A DNA stretch of 64,000 bases from Hyphomonadaceae bacterium BL14 (GCA_027627705.1 CP091242.1:2282677-2346676); one strand, 5' to 3'; counted from the stretch's first letter, positions 44,895-55,199 are shown. The notes: a model not told the origin generated them from the sequence alone. A program made the numbers and translations.

Positions 44895-45560
44895 ATGACC
44901 GATAAAGACCAGATCCACTCCGACGACGACGCGCTCCTGAACGCCGGCGCCGATTCTGATGCCATTGACGCGGACGCTGACGAGGCCCGCGCCAAAGCCG
45001 AGGCGCCAATTGCGCCCGAAGCTGTGATCGAAGGCCTGCGCGACCAGCTCCTGCGTGCCCTGGCCGAACAGGAAAACACCCGCAAGCGCGCCCAGCGCGA
45101 TGTGAAGGATGCGCGCGATTACGCCGTCACCGGCTTTGCGCGCGACATGCTCGACGTGGCCGATAATCTGGCCCGTGCGCTGGCCGCTGTCGGTGAGGAC
45201 GCCCGCGCCTCGGCGGGCCCGGCGCTGGCCAATCTGCTGGAAGGCGTGGAGCTGACCGAGCGGCGTCTGGCCGCCACGCTGGAGCGTCACGGGGTGAAGA
45301 AGCTGTCGCCGGAGCCCGGCGATCCGCTGGACCCCAACCGCCATCAGGCTGCGGCGCAAGTGCCTGCGCCCCAGCCCAAGGGCTCTATCGCCCATGTCAT
45401 GCAGCCGGGCTATGTGATCGGCGAGCGCACATTGCGCGCCGCCATGGTGGTGGTCAGCGCAGGACCGGCGGACGGCGTGGCCCCCGACGGCGCAGCGGCC
45501 AAGCCGCAAGCCGGCAACGGCGCCGGCAAGCCGGGCAGCGGGCTCGACGTGGAAGTCTGA
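44895..45560 (+). CDS. grpE: Nucleotide exchange factor GrpE
   Basis: A 221-aa co-chaperone that releases ADP from DnaK. An acidic N-terminus precedes the coiled-coil (EGLRDQLLRALAEQENTRKR, AQRDVKDARDYAVTGFARDM) and the beta domain with LERHGVKKLSPEPGDPLDPN and VMQPGYVIGERTLRAAMVVV. The C-terminus is longer and more Gly/Ala-rich than in E. coli. It is 45 bp after hrcA, and dnaK-dnaJ lie 2 kb downstream. Confidence 0.96.
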   Translation: MTDKDQIHSDDDALLNAGADSDAIDADADEARAKAEAPIAPEAVIEGLRDQLLRALAEQENTRKRAQRDVKDARDYAVTGFARDMLDVADNLARALAAVGEDARASAGPALANLLEGVELTERRLAATLERHGVKKLSPEPGDPLDPNRHQAAAQVPAPQPKGSIAHVMQPGYVIGERTLRAAMVVVSAGPADGVAPDGAAAKPQAGNGAGKPGSGLDVEV

Positions 45561-45680
45561 CCGCGCCGCCACGCGCACCTCACCCGGTCAATACCGATTG
45601 CCGGAACCCTGGCGCAGGCGTAAGGATTTCGCCGCCGCCCGGCGGCTCATCGCAGGGGCGGTTTTCAGGAGTTCACGTCC

Positions 45681-46007
45681 ATGTTCAACCGCATCGCTGC
45701 CGGCGTTGTCGCCGCTGCCTGTCTTGTTATCGCGCCGGCCTTCGCAGAAGACGTCAACTACGCGCTCCACAACGAGACATCGTATGTGGTTATGGAGTTC
45801 TTCACCTCCCCGGCCAATGACAGCCAGTGGGGCGACGACCTTCTCGGTAACGACGTCCTGGGCGCCGGCGAGAGCGCCCGCGTGACCATCGCCGATGGCA
45901 GCGACCAGTGCGTTTATGATTTCCGCTTCGTGTTTGAAGATGGCGATGTCGTGGAAGATTTCGGCGTCGATATCTGCGAACTGGCAGAGTACACGCTGAC
46001 CGATTAG
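45681..46007 (+). CDS. Small secreted protein of unknown function
   Basis: A 108-aa exported protein: signal MFNRIAAGVVAAACLVIAPA with cleavage after AFA. The mature part is acidic (pattern VNYALHNETSYVVMEFFTSP, NDVLGAGESARVTIADGSDQ, CVYDFRFVFEDGDVVEDFGV, DICELAEY) with two Cys that could form a disulfide. It resembles a conserved alphaproteobacterial family without known function. A strong terminator follows directly. Confidence 0.78.
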   Translation: MFNRIAAGVVAAACLVIAPAFAEDVNYALHNETSYVVMEFFTSPANDSQWGDDLLGNDVLGAGESARVTIADGSDQCVYDFRFVFEDGDVVEDFGVDICELAEYTLTD

Positions 46008-46031
46008 ACCGGCCCGTTCCGGTTCCAATAA

Positions 46032-46065
46032 AAAAGGGCGGCCCGGTCGGGCCGCCCTTTTCCTT
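46032..46065. terminator. Intrinsic terminator
   Basis: A perfect GC-rich stem (AAAAGGGCGGCCCG and its complement) with a very short loop, flanked by A-run and T-run. It lies between the secreted-protein gene and the convergent glycine-zipper gene, so it can serve both. Confidence 0.85.
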
Positions 46066-46084
46066 TAGGCCCGGGCGCTAGTGC

Positions 46085-46453
46085 CTAGCGGCGGCGCGGG
46101 GCGGTGCGCGGTTCGCCGTTCTGCCAGAAGGTCGCGCCAGTATCGTAATCCTCGTACCAGTAGCGGCCCGAATACTGGTCATAATACAGCTCGGAGTGAC
46201 GGCTGTTGTTCGGGTTGTGCCGGCAGCCGCCGGCCCGGTTGCAGGCGATGGCTGCGCCGGCGACCGCGCCGCCAATGCCGCCGATGATGGCACCGGTGCG
46301 GGCGTCGCCGCTGCCGGTGTTATTGCCGATAATGGCACCGCCGACGGCACCGATCGCGGCACCGGTGGCCGCGCCGCCGACAGCCGGTGAGGTCGTGGCG
46401 CAGGCGGCGAGAGCGAAGGGGGCGACGAGGGCGAGAGCAAATGTGCGGATCAT
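46085..46453 (-). CDS. Glycine-zipper lipoprotein
   Basis: A 122-aa lipoprotein: signal MIRTFALALVAPFALAACAT. A glycine zipper (AATGAAIGAVGGAIIGNNTG, then TGAIIGGIGGAVAGAAIACN) follows, as in the SlyB and 17-kDa surface-antigen families. The C-terminus is polar and aromatic (YYDQYSGRYWYEDYDTGATF). It is probably embedded in the outer membrane. I chose the ATG at 46453, with AAAGGG eight bases upstream. Confidence 0.85.
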   Translation of the reverse strand: MIRTFALALVAPFALAACATTSPAVGGAATGAAIGAVGGAIIGNNTGSGDARTGAIIGGIGGAVAGAAIACNRAGGCRHNPNNSRHSELYYDQYSGRYWYEDYDTGATFWQNGEPRTAPRRR

Positions 46454-46598
46454 GAGGTGGACCCTTTCGGTTGCGGGTTGTCTGGCTCGGCCGGATGCGC
46501 CCGGCCTGTATGTCATACTTTAGCACTCTGAAGGCTGAATTGAGGCTGAACGAGATCAGCTGATTCAATGTTTCCACAGGGGATTGGTTCCCCGGGCC

Positions 46599-47249
46599 TC
46601 AATTCACACGGCGCAGGGTGAGATTGATCCGGCCCGGCCGCCAGGCGTCCGGCAGCAGGCGCGAGCCGCCGGGATAGATCCGGTCCACGCCGTGAAAGCA
46701 GCGCCGGGCCGGGCCGCCCAGCACCACCACATCGCCGGAGCTGAGCTTGAGCGAAGCTGTGGGATCGCTGCGCTGCAGCCCGCCGATCCGGAAGCGGGCG
46801 GGGTCGCCCAGAGACACCGACACCACCGGCGCGTCCCGTGCGGCTTCATCTGCGTCCACATGCAGGCCCATGCGGCTGGTCTCGCGATAGAAATTGATCA
46901 GGCAGGCCTGGGGCGGCTGCGGCCAGCCCGACACCGTCTCCCACAGCGCCAGCAATGCCTCGGGCATCGCCGGCCAGGGCCGGCCCGTTGCCGGCTGGAC
47001 CGGCTCATAGCGATAGCCGCGCTCCTTGTCGGTCACCCAGCCCAGCGGCCCGCAATTGGTCATGGTCACGCTCAAAGGTGTTCCCGTGCGCGGCATGGAC
47101 GGCTGGTAGAAAGGAGCCTGCGCCTCGATGGCGCACACGACGTCTATGAGCGCACGCTGGGCGTCCGGGCTGAACCAGCCGGGCAGCACGCGAAAACCCT
47201 CCGGGGCGATGAAAGGCTGACGGGTCCGGGAGGTGTTGGCGGCGGCCAT
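46599..47249 (-). CDS. alkB: AlkB-type 2-oxoglutarate-dependent DNA repair dioxygenase
   Basis: A 216-aa Fe(II)/2-oxoglutarate oxygenase that removes alkyl groups such as 1-methyladenine and 3-methylcytosine. LHVDADEAARDAPVVSVSLG gives the iron His and Asp, RRCFHGVDRI the second His, and RPGRINLTLRR the 2-oxoglutarate-binding Arg residues. CLINFYRETSRMGLH is conserved. The ATG at 47249 (MAAANTSRTRQPFIA) fits the family length. Confidence 0.93.
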   Translation of the reverse strand: MAAANTSRTRQPFIAPEGFRVLPGWFSPDAQRALIDVVCAIEAQAPFYQPSMPRTGTPLSVTMTNCGPLGWVTDKERGYRYEPVQPATGRPWPAMPEALLALWETVSGWPQPPQACLINFYRETSRMGLHVDADEAARDAPVVSVSLGDPARFRIGGLQRSDPTASLKLSSGDVVVLGGPARRCFHGVDRIYPGGSRLLPDAWRPGRINLTLRRVN

Positions 47250-47543
47250 GGGTGATCCGTTCGGCGCGGCGTCTGGAGGATGGGCGGCATGCTCGCCCGG
47301 CGCGCGCTCCGCGGCAAGCGCGCCTGTGCGCCGGCGGGGGCAAATCACGCCTTCGCCCTTGCGCCCACCGCCGCGCCTCCCTAAATCGCCGCATGACGCG
47401 CATGGGTATCACAGCACAGTGAGCTCAGGCGCTGTAACAACAAACGCGAGCCCAACCGGGGGGTGGCTCCCGGCCGGCCGAGAGTGCTTCGGGCTCTCGT
47501 TTCCGGCGCCGCCCCGCCGCAACAATCAGGAGACATGCACGCG
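47250..47543. other. alkB-dnaK divergent intergenic region
   Basis: About 290 bp. Frames from dnaK and alkB run through parts of it but show no family resemblance. I searched by eye for a CIRCE element and a sigma-32-type promoter and saw no clear match. AGGAGA at 47528-47533 is the dnaK ribosome binding site. Confidence 0.45.
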
Positions 47544-49460
47544 ATGAGCAAGGTAATCGGCATTGACCTCGGCACCACCAATTCCTGTGTGGCGGTGATG
47601 GAAGGCGGACAGGCCAAGGTGATCGAGAACGCCGAAGGCATGCGCACCACCCCGTCCGTGGTGGCTTTCAGCGAGGATGGCGAGCGCCTGATCGGCCAGC
47701 CCGCCAAGCGCCAGGCCGTGACCAACCCCGACCACACCTTCTTCGCCATCAAGCGCCTGATCGGGCGCAATATGGCTGACCCGATGGTCAAGAAGGACAA
47801 GGACATGGTCCCCTATGCCATCGTGGAAGGTGCCAATGGCGACGCCTGGGTGAAGGGCCGCGACAAGAATTACGCGCCGTCGGAAATCTCCGCCTTCATC
47901 CTGCAGAAGATGAAAGAGACCGCCGAGAGCTATCTGGGCGAGAAGGTGGAAAAAGCCGTCATCACCGTGCCGGCCTATTTCAACGACGCCCAGCGCCAGG
48001 CCACCAAGGATGCGGGCAAGATTGCCGGCCTTGAAGTGCTGCGCATTATCAACGAGCCGACGGCCGCCGCGCTGGCCTATGGCCTCGACAAGGACGTCAA
48101 CAAGACCATCGCGGTCTATGATCTGGGCGGCGGCACGTTCGACGTGTCCATTCTGGAGATCGGCGACGGCGTGTTCGAGGTGAAGGCCACCAATGGCGAC
48201 ACCTTCCTGGGCGGCGAGGACTTTGACCTGCGCATCGTGGATTATCTCGCCGACGAGTTCAAAAAGGACAACGGCATTGATCTGCGCAAGGACAAGCTGG
48301 CCCTGCAGCGCCTGAAAGAAGAGGCTGAAAAGGCCAAGAAGGAGCTGTCCAGCGCCACCTCCTACGAGGTCAATCTGCCCTTCATCACCGCCGATGCGTC
48401 GGGTCCCAAACACCTGACCATGAAGCTGTCGCGCGCCAAGCTGGAAAGCCTGGTCGAGGACCTGATCAAGCGCACCATCGACCCGTGCAAGGCCGCGCTG
48501 AAAGATGCCGGCCTGTCGGCCAGTCAGATCGACGAGGTCGTGCTGGTGGGCGGCATGACCCGCATGCCCAAGGTGCAGGAGGCGGTGAAAGCCTTCTTTG
48601 GCAAGGAACCGCACAAGGGTGTGAACCCGGACGAGGTGGTTGCCATGGGTGCAGCCATCCAGGCCGGCGTGCTGCAGGGCGATGTGAAAGACGTGCTGCT
48701 GCTCGATGTTACGCCGCTGTCGCTCGGCATCGAGACGCTGGGCGGCGTGTTCACCCGCCTGATCGACCGCAACACCACCATCCCGACCAAGAAGTCCCAG
48801 ACCTTCTCCACCGCTGATGACAACCAGACCGCGGTGACCATCCGCGTGTTCCAGGGCGAGCGGGAAATGGCGGCGGACAACAAGATGCTGGGCCAGTTCG
48901 ATCTGGTGGGCATTCCGCCCGCCCCGCGCGGCATGCCGCAGATCGAGGTGACGTTCGATATCGATGCCAACGGCATCGTGAACGTGTCGGCGCGCGACCA
49001 GGCCACCGGCAAGGAGCACGCCATCCGCATCCAGGCCTCGGGCGGTCTGTCCGACGCCGATATCGAGAAAATGGTGAAAGACGCCGAGGCCAATGCCGAC
49101 GCCGACAAGCAGCGCCGTGCGCTGGTCGACGCCCGCAACAATGCCGAGGCGCTGGCTCACCAGACCCGCAAACAGGTCGAGGAGTTCGGCGACAAGGTCT
49201 CCGCGCAGGACAAGGGCACGATTGAATCCGCCCTGGCCGATCTGGAAAGCGTCAAGGATGGCGAGGATGTGGAAGCCATCCAGCAGAAGACCCAGGCCCT
49301 GATGCAGGCCGCCATGAAGCTGGGCGAGGCCATGTATGCCGCCCAGCAGCCGGGCGCCGGCGATGACAGCGACGACGGCGGCGCGTCCAAGACCGAAGAC
49401 GGCGTGGTCGACGCCGAATTTACCGAGGTCAAGGACGACGACGAGAAGAAGAGCGCGTAA
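47544..49460 (+). CDS. dnaK: Molecular chaperone DnaK (Hsp70)
   Basis: A 638-aa Hsp70. The nucleotide-binding domain starts [20 protein letters not shown], with [39 protein letters not shown] and [20 protein letters not shown]. The linker [19 protein letters not shown] precedes the substrate-binding domain. The C-terminus ends in an acidic [12 protein letters not shown] tail. The canonical family start is ATG 47544; ATG 47535 lies close after AGGAGA and would add MHA. GrpE and DnaJ are encoded nearby. Confidence 0.98.
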   Translation: MSKVIGIDLGTTNSCVAVMEGGQAKVIENAEGMRTTPSVVAFSEDGERLIGQPAKRQAVTNPDHTFFAIKRLIGRNMADPMVKKDKDMVPYAIVEGANGDAWVKGRDKNYAPSEISAFILQKMKETAESYLGEKVEKAVITVPAYFNDAQRQATKDAGKIAGLEVLRIINEPTAAALAYGLDKDVNKTIAVYDLGGGTFDVSILEIGDGVFEVKATNGDTFLGGEDFDLRIVDYLADEFKKDNGIDLRKDKLALQRLKEEAEKAKKELSSATSYEVNLPFITADASGPKHLTMKLSRAKLESLVEDLIKRTIDPCKAALKDAGLSASQIDEVVLVGGMTRMPKVQEAVKAFFGKEPHKGVNPDEVVAMGAAIQAGVLQGDVKDVLLLDVTPLSLGIETLGGVFTRLIDRNTTIPTKKSQTFSTADDNQTAVTIRVFQGEREMAADNKMLGQFDLVGIPPAPRGMPQIEVTFDIDANGIVNVSARDQATGKEHAIRIQASGGLSDADIEKMVKDAEANADADKQRRALVDARNNAEALAHQTRKQVEEFGDKVSAQDKGTIESALADLESVKDGEDVEAIQQKTQALMQAAMKLGEAMYAAQQPGAGDDSDDGGASKTEDGVVDAEFTEVKDDDEKKSA

Positions 49461-49546
49461 GGCGCAGCACCCGACGAGGAGCGCGGCCCCGTCCCTTCTG
49501 GGGCGGGGCCGCACCCTTTCAGTCGCCGGTTTGAGCGGACGGATTT

Positions 49547-50740
49547 ATGAGCAAGCGTGATTATTACGAGGTTCTGGGCGTGGCCCGGGATGCCGATGCC
49601 AAGGCGATCAAGAGCGCCTACCGCAAGCTGGCCATGCAGCATCACCCCGACCAGAATCCGGACAATCCCGAGGCCGAAGCCAAATTCAAGGAAGTCGGCG
49701 AGGCCTATGCCGTCCTGTCCGACGCCGACAAGCGCGCCGCCTATGACCGCATGGGCCATGCCGCGTTCCAGAATGGCGGCGGCGGTGGACGCGGACCCTT
49801 CGGTGCGGGTGCCGGATCGGCCGCGGATTTTGCCGATATTTTTGAACAGGTGTTCGGCGACGCCTTCGGCATGGGCCGCCGCGGCGGCGGTGGCGGGGCG
49901 CGGCGTGGCGGCCCGGCGCGCGGCTCGGACCTGCGCTATGACATGGAGATCACGCTGGAGGAATCCTTCCACGGCAAGGACGCCACCATCCGCGTGCCCA
50001 CCACCGTGACCTGCGAGCGCTGCGAGGGATCGGGTGCCGAGCCCGGCACCGGCGTCACCAATTGCGAGACCTGCTCCGGGACCGGCCGCATCCGGCGCAC
50101 CCAGGGCTTCTTCACCATGGAGCAGACCTGCCCCACCTGTGGCGGGCGCGGGGCCTATGTGGAATCGCCCTGCCAGGCGTGCGACGGCGCGGGCCGCGTG
50201 CGCCAGATGCGCGATCTGCGCGTCCAGATCCCAGCGGGCGTGGAGGACGGGATGCGCATCCGCCTGTCCGGCGAGGGCGAGGCCGGGGCCCATGGCGGGC
50301 CGCGCGGCGATCTCTACATTTTCGTCTCGGTGCGCCCCCACGATATATTCGAGCGCGACGGACCCAATCTCTATTGCCGTGCCGCTGTGCCCATGGTCAC
50401 GGCGGCGCTGGGCGGCACGATCGATGCGCCCACCATCGACGGCGGCAAGGTGCAGATCAAAATCCCGGACGGGGCCCAGACCGGCGAGCGCATGCGCCTG
50501 AAACAGAAGGGCATGGTCCGCCTCAATGCCGGCGGCGCGCGGGGCGACATGTTCGTGGAAGTCTTTGTCGAGACCCCGCGCAAGCTCACTGAACGCCAGA
50601 AAGAAATCCTGCGCGAGTTCTGCGACATTTCCGGCGAAGGCTGCAATCCCGAAAGCGACGGCTTCTTCCGCAAGGTCCGCCGTTTCTGGGACGAAGTGCG
50701 CGGCGACGACCACCCCGACGGGCCACGCCCGGGGGCGTGA
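49547..50740 (+). CDS. dnaJ: Chaperone DnaJ (Hsp40)
   Basis: A 397-aa co-chaperone stimulating DnaK ATPase. The J domain (1-70) has [19 protein letters not shown] with HPD; a G/F-rich linker follows ([14 protein letters not shown]). Four CxxCxGxG zinc motifs are present: [24 protein letters not shown] and CQACDGAG. It lies 86 bp after dnaK. Confidence 0.97.
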   Translation: MSKRDYYEVLGVARDADAKAIKSAYRKLAMQHHPDQNPDNPEAEAKFKEVGEAYAVLSDADKRAAYDRMGHAAFQNGGGGGRGPFGAGAGSAADFADIFEQVFGDAFGMGRRGGGGGARRGGPARGSDLRYDMEITLEESFHGKDATIRVPTTVTCERCEGSGAEPGTGVTNCETCSGTGRIRRTQGFFTMEQTCPTCGGRGAYVESPCQACDGAGRVRQMRDLRVQIPAGVEDGMRIRLSGEGEAGAHGGPRGDLYIFVSVRPHDIFERDGPNLYCRAAVPMVTAALGGTIDAPTIDGGKVQIKIPDGAQTGERMRLKQKGMVRLNAGGARGDMFVEVFVETPRKLTERQKEILREFCDISGEGCNPESDGFFRKVRRFWDEVRGDDHPDGPRPGA

Positions 50741-50820
50741 GATGGCGTGTGGGGCCGGTCGCGATACGGTTTCTTCACCGTATCGGCGCATGAACGCTCT
50801 CAGGACGAAAGAGGGCCGCC

Positions 50821-51642
50821 ATGTCTGACACGCCATTGAAAGTCTGCGTCGCCGGAGTGTCCGGGCGTCTGGGCCGGACCATCGCCCATGAGCTGTTGCG
50901 CCGCCTCGATACCGAGCTCACGGGCGCGCTGGTCAGCGCGGACTCGGTCCATCGCGGCGCGGATGCCGGCGAGATCGCCGGGCGCGGCTATATCGGACTG
51001 GAGGCGGGCGTGTCGCTGGAAAGCGCCTGCGCCGGTGCCGACTTGGTGATCGACGCCAGCCAGCCCGCCTTCACCGCCGCCATGGTGACCCGCCTGGCCG
51101 AGGCTGGCGGGCCGGGCCTGGTCACCGGCGTCACCGGGCTCTCGGATGATCAGCAGGCTGCTGTTGAAGCCGCAGCGCGCGCGATCCCGGTGCTGCAGGC
51201 GAGCAATTTTTCTCTGGGCGTGGCGGTGCTGGAACGGCTGGTGGCGCAGGCGGCACGGCTTCTGCCTGCCGGAGAGTTCGATCTGGAGATTGTCGAGACC
51301 CATCACCGGTCCAAGCCCGACGCGCCGTCGGGCACGGCCCTGTTGCTGGGCCGCGCTGCGGCGCACGCGCGCGGCGTTGATTTTGACGCGGCGGCGTCGT
51401 TCAGCCGGCCGCGGACAGGCCGCGCGCGCCCAGCCGGCGACATCGGGTTCGCCGCCATACGCGGCGGCGGCGTGGTGGGCGAGCACGAGGCCCGCTTTCT
51501 GGCCACGTTCGAGGAGATCAGCGTGAGCCACCGCGCGTTCGACCGTTTCATCTTCGCGCGCGGCGCGGTCGCGGCCGCCCTCTGGCTCAAGGGCCGCCCT
51601 GCCGGGCTGTATTCCATGCAGGATGTGTTGGGGGCGTCGTGA
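50821..51642 (+). CDS. dapB: 4-hydroxy-tetrahydrodipicolinate reductase
   Basis: A 273-aa NAD(P)H-dependent enzyme of lysine and diaminopimelate synthesis. The Rossmann motif is VCVAGVSGRLGRTIAHELLR. VETHHRSKPDAPSGTALLLG is the active-site signature with catalytic His and Lys. The C-terminus ends with AALWLKGRPAGLYSMQDVLG. The GST gene starts within its stop (GTGA overlap). Confidence 0.96.
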   Translation: MSDTPLKVCVAGVSGRLGRTIAHELLRRLDTELTGALVSADSVHRGADAGEIAGRGYIGLEAGVSLESACAGADLVIDASQPAFTAAMVTRLAEAGGPGLVTGVTGLSDDQQAAVEAAARAIPVLQASNFSLGVAVLERLVAQAARLLPAGEFDLEIVETHHRSKPDAPSGTALLLGRAAAHARGVDFDAAASFSRPRTGRARPAGDIGFAAIRGGGVVGEHEARFLATFEEISVSHRAFDRFIFARGAVAAALWLKGRPAGLYSMQDVLGAS

Positions 51643-52328
51643 CGGCCCGTTTGCGTCTGTATCATTTCGCCCTCGACCCTGCGTCGCGTCAGGTGCGTCT
51701 GGCGCTGGCGGAAAAAGCGATCGCCTTTGACCTGATGGACGCCTCGCCCTGGGACCCGGACGGGCCGCTGGCCTCGCGCAATCCGTCCGGCCTGCCGCCG
51801 GTGCTGGAGCGGGCCGATGACACGGGCGTGCGGGTGATCGCCTGCGGGGCGCGCCCGATTCTGGAATATCTCGAGGAGGTCAGCCCCGATCCGGCGCTTC
51901 TGCCTGGCGGCGCGGAACAACGCGCCGAGGTGCGCCGGCTGATGGACTGGTTCGACACGATTTTCGATTCCGAAGTGAACGCCTTCCTGCTCCACGAAAA
52001 GATCGAGAAACGCCTGCAGGGTCTGGGGTCGCCCGAACCGGTGAATATCCGCGCCGGGCGCGACGCGCTGCGCTGGCATCTCGACCATATCGACGCCCTG
52101 CTGGACGCGCGCGAAGGGCTGGCGGGCCCGCGCTTCTCGCTGGCCGATATCGCGGCGGCGGCGCATCTGTCGTGCGTGGATTATATCGGCGAGGCATCCT
52201 GGGAGTCGCATCCGGCGGCCAAGGCATGGTATCAGCGCATCAAATGCCGTCCCTCCTTCCGCGCCATCCTCGCCGACCGCCTGCCCGGCCTGCCGCCGGT
52301 GGACGGCTATCAGGATCTGGATTTCTGA
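51639..52328 (+). CDS. Glutathione S-transferase family protein
   Basis: A 229-aa protein with a thioredoxin-like N-terminal domain (RLYHFALDPASRQVRLALAE, then NPSGLPPVLE and GARPILEYLEE) and a helical C-terminal domain (GPRFSLADIAAAAHLSCVDY). The N-terminal catalytic-region Ser fits the beta/other bacterial classes. It starts with GTG at 51639 overlapping the dapB stop. The substrate is unknown. Confidence 0.9.
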   Translation: MTARLRLYHFALDPASRQVRLALAEKAIAFDLMDASPWDPDGPLASRNPSGLPPVLERADDTGVRVIACGARPILEYLEEVSPDPALLPGGAEQRAEVRRLMDWFDTIFDSEVNAFLLHEKIEKRLQGLGSPEPVNIRAGRDALRWHLDHIDALLDAREGLAGPRFSLADIAAAAHLSCVDYIGEASWESHPAAKAWYQRIKCRPSFRAILADRLPGLPPVDGYQDLDF

Positions 52329-52398
52329 CCCTGCTCCATGTTTTCCCGGAATGGGCGCAGCCCATATCCGGACCCATCCCGGCGCGTCTCCTCCGCGC

Positions 52399-52477
52399 GG
52401 GTGGCGGAGTGGTTTGGTGGACGGGTCCCGGGTCTGGCTCCGCTCGCCCGCGAAAGCAGTGTGGGTTGATTCCGGCG
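52399..52477 (+). other. tRNA-Ser-like relic (doubtful)
   Basis: The gap before queG contains segments recalling tRNA-Ser: GGTGGCGGAGTGGTTT (D-arm-like), CTCGCCCGCGAAAGCAGTG (anticodon-arm-like) and GGGTTGATTCC (T-arm-like, one base short). There is about 20 extra bases between the D-like and anticodon-like parts, and no matching acceptor stem. It could be a decayed tRNA or chance. Confidence 0.2.
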
Positions 52478-52484
52478 GCGCCCC

Positions 52485-53612
52485 ATGACTAGTGAACCCG
52501 CTACCCTCGCCGACCGCGCCCGCGCCCTCGCCCTCGAGGCCGGCTTCTCAACCGCCCATATCGCGCGCGCCGATGAACCCTGGGACGCGGGGGATCGCCT
52601 GCGCGCCTTTGTCGAGGCGGGCCGCCACGGCAGCATGGACTGGATGGAAGAGACGCTGGAGCGGCGCGTCCATCCCACTGCGATGTGGCCGGAGGCGAAA
52701 TCGGCTGTGGTGGTGGGGCTCGATTACGGGCCGGACAGCGATCCGCTCGAAGCGCTGAAACAGACCCGTGAGCCGGCGATCTCGGTCTATGCGCAAAACC
52801 GCGATTATCATGATGTGCTCAAAAAGCGCCTGAAAGCGCTGGCGCGCGCCTTCCACGCCGAGACCGGCGCCGGCGTGAAGGTGTTCGTCGACACCGCCCC
52901 GCTGATGGAAAAACCGCTGGCCGAGCGGTCGGGCCTCGGCTGGCAGGGCAAGCACACCAATCTGGTCAGCCGGTCCTTCGGCTCCTGGCTGTTTCTGGGC
53001 GTGATGCTCACCGAAGCTGATCTCACCCCCGACGCGCCCGAGGCCGATCATTGCGGCTCGTGCCGGGCCTGCCTTGATGTGTGCCCCACCAACGCTTTTC
53101 CCGCGCCCTACCAGCTCGATGCGCGGCTGTGCATCTCCTACCTCACCATCGAGCACAAAGGCCCGGTGGCGCGTGAATTGCGGCCCCTGATGGGCAATCG
53201 CATCTATGGCTGTGATGACTGCCTGGCGGTGTGTCCGTGGAACAAGTTTGCGCAAGCGACCGCCGAGATCGCCTTCCATCCGCGTGAAAGCCTGACGGGA
53301 TTGACGCTCGCCGGGCTCAGCGCGCTGGACGACGCGGCGTTTCGCGCCCTGTTTACCGCCTCGCCGGTCAAGCGCATCGGGCGGGAGCGGTTTGTACGCA
53401 ATGTGCTCTATGCGCTGGGCAATTCGGGCGCGCCCGATCTCGCCCAGGCGGCGGTCGACCGGCTCGATGATGACAGCGCGCTGGTGCGCGGCGCAGCGGT
53501 CTGGGCGCTGGCGCGGCTGGACCTGGCCCGGTTCGGGGCCGAACGCGCGCGGCGCGCGGCGGCAGAGCCGGACCCGCAGGTGCGCGAAGACTGGGCGCAG
53601 GGGGCTGCCTGA
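52485..53612 (+). CDS. queG: Epoxyqueuosine reductase QueG
   Basis: A 375-aa cobalamin- and iron-sulfur-dependent enzyme reducing epoxyqueuosine to queuosine in t[23 protein letters not shown] and [19 protein letters not shown] are conserved; two 4Fe-4S motifs are [16 protein letters not shown] and [14 protein letters not shown]. The C-terminal part has HEAT-like helices ([20 protein letters not shown]). The start is ATG 52485. Confidence 0.96.
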   Translation: MTSEPATLADRARALALEAGFSTAHIARADEPWDAGDRLRAFVEAGRHGSMDWMEETLERRVHPTAMWPEAKSAVVVGLDYGPDSDPLEALKQTREPAISVYAQNRDYHDVLKKRLKALARAFHAETGAGVKVFVDTAPLMEKPLAERSGLGWQGKHTNLVSRSFGSWLFLGVMLTEADLTPDAPEADHCGSCRACLDVCPTNAFPAPYQLDARLCISYLTIEHKGPVARELRPLMGNRIYGCDDCLAVCPWNKFAQATAEIAFHPRESLTGLTLAGLSALDDAAFRALFTASPVKRIGRERFVRNVLYALGNSGAPDLAQAAVDRLDDDSALVRGAAVWALARLDLARFGAERARRAAAEPDPQVREDWAQGAA

Positions 53613-53630
53613 AACCGCCTGATCCCTAGA

Positions 53631-55088
53631 TCAGCTCGGGCCGGTGCGGTCCATCGCGCGCGGCGGCGGCGCATCGTCGAACCGGTCCGGCGCGGGCGAG
53701 ATCACCCGGAACTGGCCGCCCTGGATAGTGTACACTGACAGCGCCCGCTCGATCGTGCCGTCTGGGCGGAAGCGGAACAGCCCGTCCACGCCATAAAACC
53801 CGCCCGGCTGCTCGATGAAGGGCCGTGCATCGCCGCGTCCCGGCTCACGCGCCAGCATCGCCGCCAGCGAGACCGCGTCATAGGCCAGGCCCGCCAGACG
53901 CGAAGGCGAATCGCTATAGACCGCTTCATAGGCCCGCTCAAAGCGCCCGCGCGCTTCAGGTTCGGCGCTGGCGAACCAGCCATGGGCGAGCGCCGGCTCG
54001 CGCGCCAGGCTGCCATCACGCCACAGGCCGGTACCAATGAATTTCACCAGAAGCGGGTCGATATCCTCGAACACCAGAACCGGTGCCAGCATGCGCAGGC
54101 GGTCGCCACCTTCGGGCAGCAGCACCACCTGGAAGGGCGAGCCTTGCGAGGGCTGCCAATTGGCACCGCTCATGGTCGCCGCCCGGCGGGGGTCGAGACG
54201 CTCCACGCCCAGACGTGCCAGCCGGCGCGCCGCCTGGGTCATGGACTCCACATCGCCGCTATAGGTTTCGCTGCCCACCAGTCCGGTCCGGAAGCTGCGC
54301 TCCACCGTGCGCGGTGCCGTCCCGTCGGGCGCGCCATCGGGCACAGGCAATTGCACAGACGACACTTCCGCCAGCGGATCAAACCCCAGCCGCGCGCCAA
54401 TGGTCGCCGCGTAGGTGTCGCGCGCCAGCTGCCCATAGGCGCTGTCCGGCGTCACGGCGGCGAAGCGGGTGGCACCCTGATCGAGCGCATACTCCGTTAC
54501 GCGCCGCACTTCCTCTTCCGGCGGAAAGCTCAACAGATACAGCCCGTCCCCGGCAACGCTGGCGTCGGTGGAAAATGCGATCACCGGAATGCGCGCAGCG
54601 CGGGCGATCTCTCCCACGCTGCCCGCCGCAGCGCTGAACAAAGGTCCGATGATCAGGTCCGCGCCGTCGGCGATGGCCGATTCCGCCGCCTCGCGCCCGC
54701 CTTCCGGCGTGCCGCCGGTGTCCTTGGGCAGCAGCAGCATGGCCGTACCGCCCTGTTCGAACAGGGCCAGCTCCGCCGCGCGCAAGAGGTGGGACGCCTC
54801 GGCGCGGGCGCCGGCATTCCGGGAGCCGAAGGGCAGCAGCAGCCCGACCCGCACCAGCTCACGCTCGCGGCCTGCCAGATGCGCGGGCGTATAGACGCGC
54901 TGGCTCATGTCCGCCGCAGCCGTTGCCGGTTCGGGCGGCTCGCCGACCACAGGGCGCGACGGCCCGGTCGGGACCTGACTGGAGGGTGTGGTCGCGCCGC
55001 AGGCCGACAGGGCGAGCGCAGCCGCCGTGACAAGCGCGCCGGCAAGGCTTGGCCGCAGGCGCGCGCTGATGGAAACTGGCGCTGTCAT
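53631..55088 (-). CDS. LpoA-like penicillin-binding-protein activator lipoprotein
   Basis: A 485-aa lipoprotein: signal ending ALALSACGA. A type-1 periplasmic-binding fold follows, with VRVGLLLPFGSRNAGARAEA, GADLIIGPLFSAAAGSVGEI, ARIPVIAFSTDASVAGDGLY and AAVTPDSAYGQLARDTYAAT. This is the C-terminal-type domain of LpoA/YraM, which activates PBP1 in enterobacteria; alphaproteobacterial copies lack the N-terminal TPR part. A ligand-binding role is also possible. The adjacent yraN gene supports the LpoA label. ATG 55088 chosen. Confidence 0.88.
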   Translation of the reverse strand: MTAPVSISARLRPSLAGALVTAAALALSACGATTPSSQVPTGPSRPVVGEPPEPATAAADMSQRVYTPAHLAGRERELVRVGLLLPFGSRNAGARAEASHLLRAAELALFEQGGTAMLLLPKDTGGTPEGGREAAESAIADGADLIIGPLFSAAAGSVGEIARAARIPVIAFSTDASVAGDGLYLLSFPPEEEVRRVTEYALDQGATRFAAVTPDSAYGQLARDTYAATIGARLGFDPLAEVSSVQLPVPDGAPDGTAPRTVERSFRTGLVGSETYSGDVESMTQAARRLARLGVERLDPRRAATMSGANWQPSQGSPFQVVLLPEGGDRLRMLAPVLVFEDIDPLLVKFIGTGLWRDGSLAREPALAHGWFASAEPEARGRFERAYEAVYSDSPSRLAGLAYDAVSLAAMLAREPGRGDARPFIEQPGGFYGVDGLFRFRPDGTIERALSVYTIQGGQFRVISPAPDRFDDAPPPRAMDRTGPS

Positions 55089-55199
55089 GATGCTTGATCC
55101 GTCCTGTCTGTCCGCCCGCCTGACGGCGCGCCCCTCGCGGCCCGAAGCTACCCGCGCGGGGCGGGCGGGGCAACCGTTCGCGCGCGTGGAGGGCGGGTT

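Noticed and set aside
46520..46545. CIRCE-like half TTAGCACTC
   Set aside because: The left half matches, but the complementary GAGTGCTAA is absent at the required distance, and no heat-shock gene follows directly.
47526..49514. Long minus-strand frame opposite dnaK
   Set aside because: Mirror frame of a high-GC, codon-biased gene; it shows no domain and dnaK is certain.
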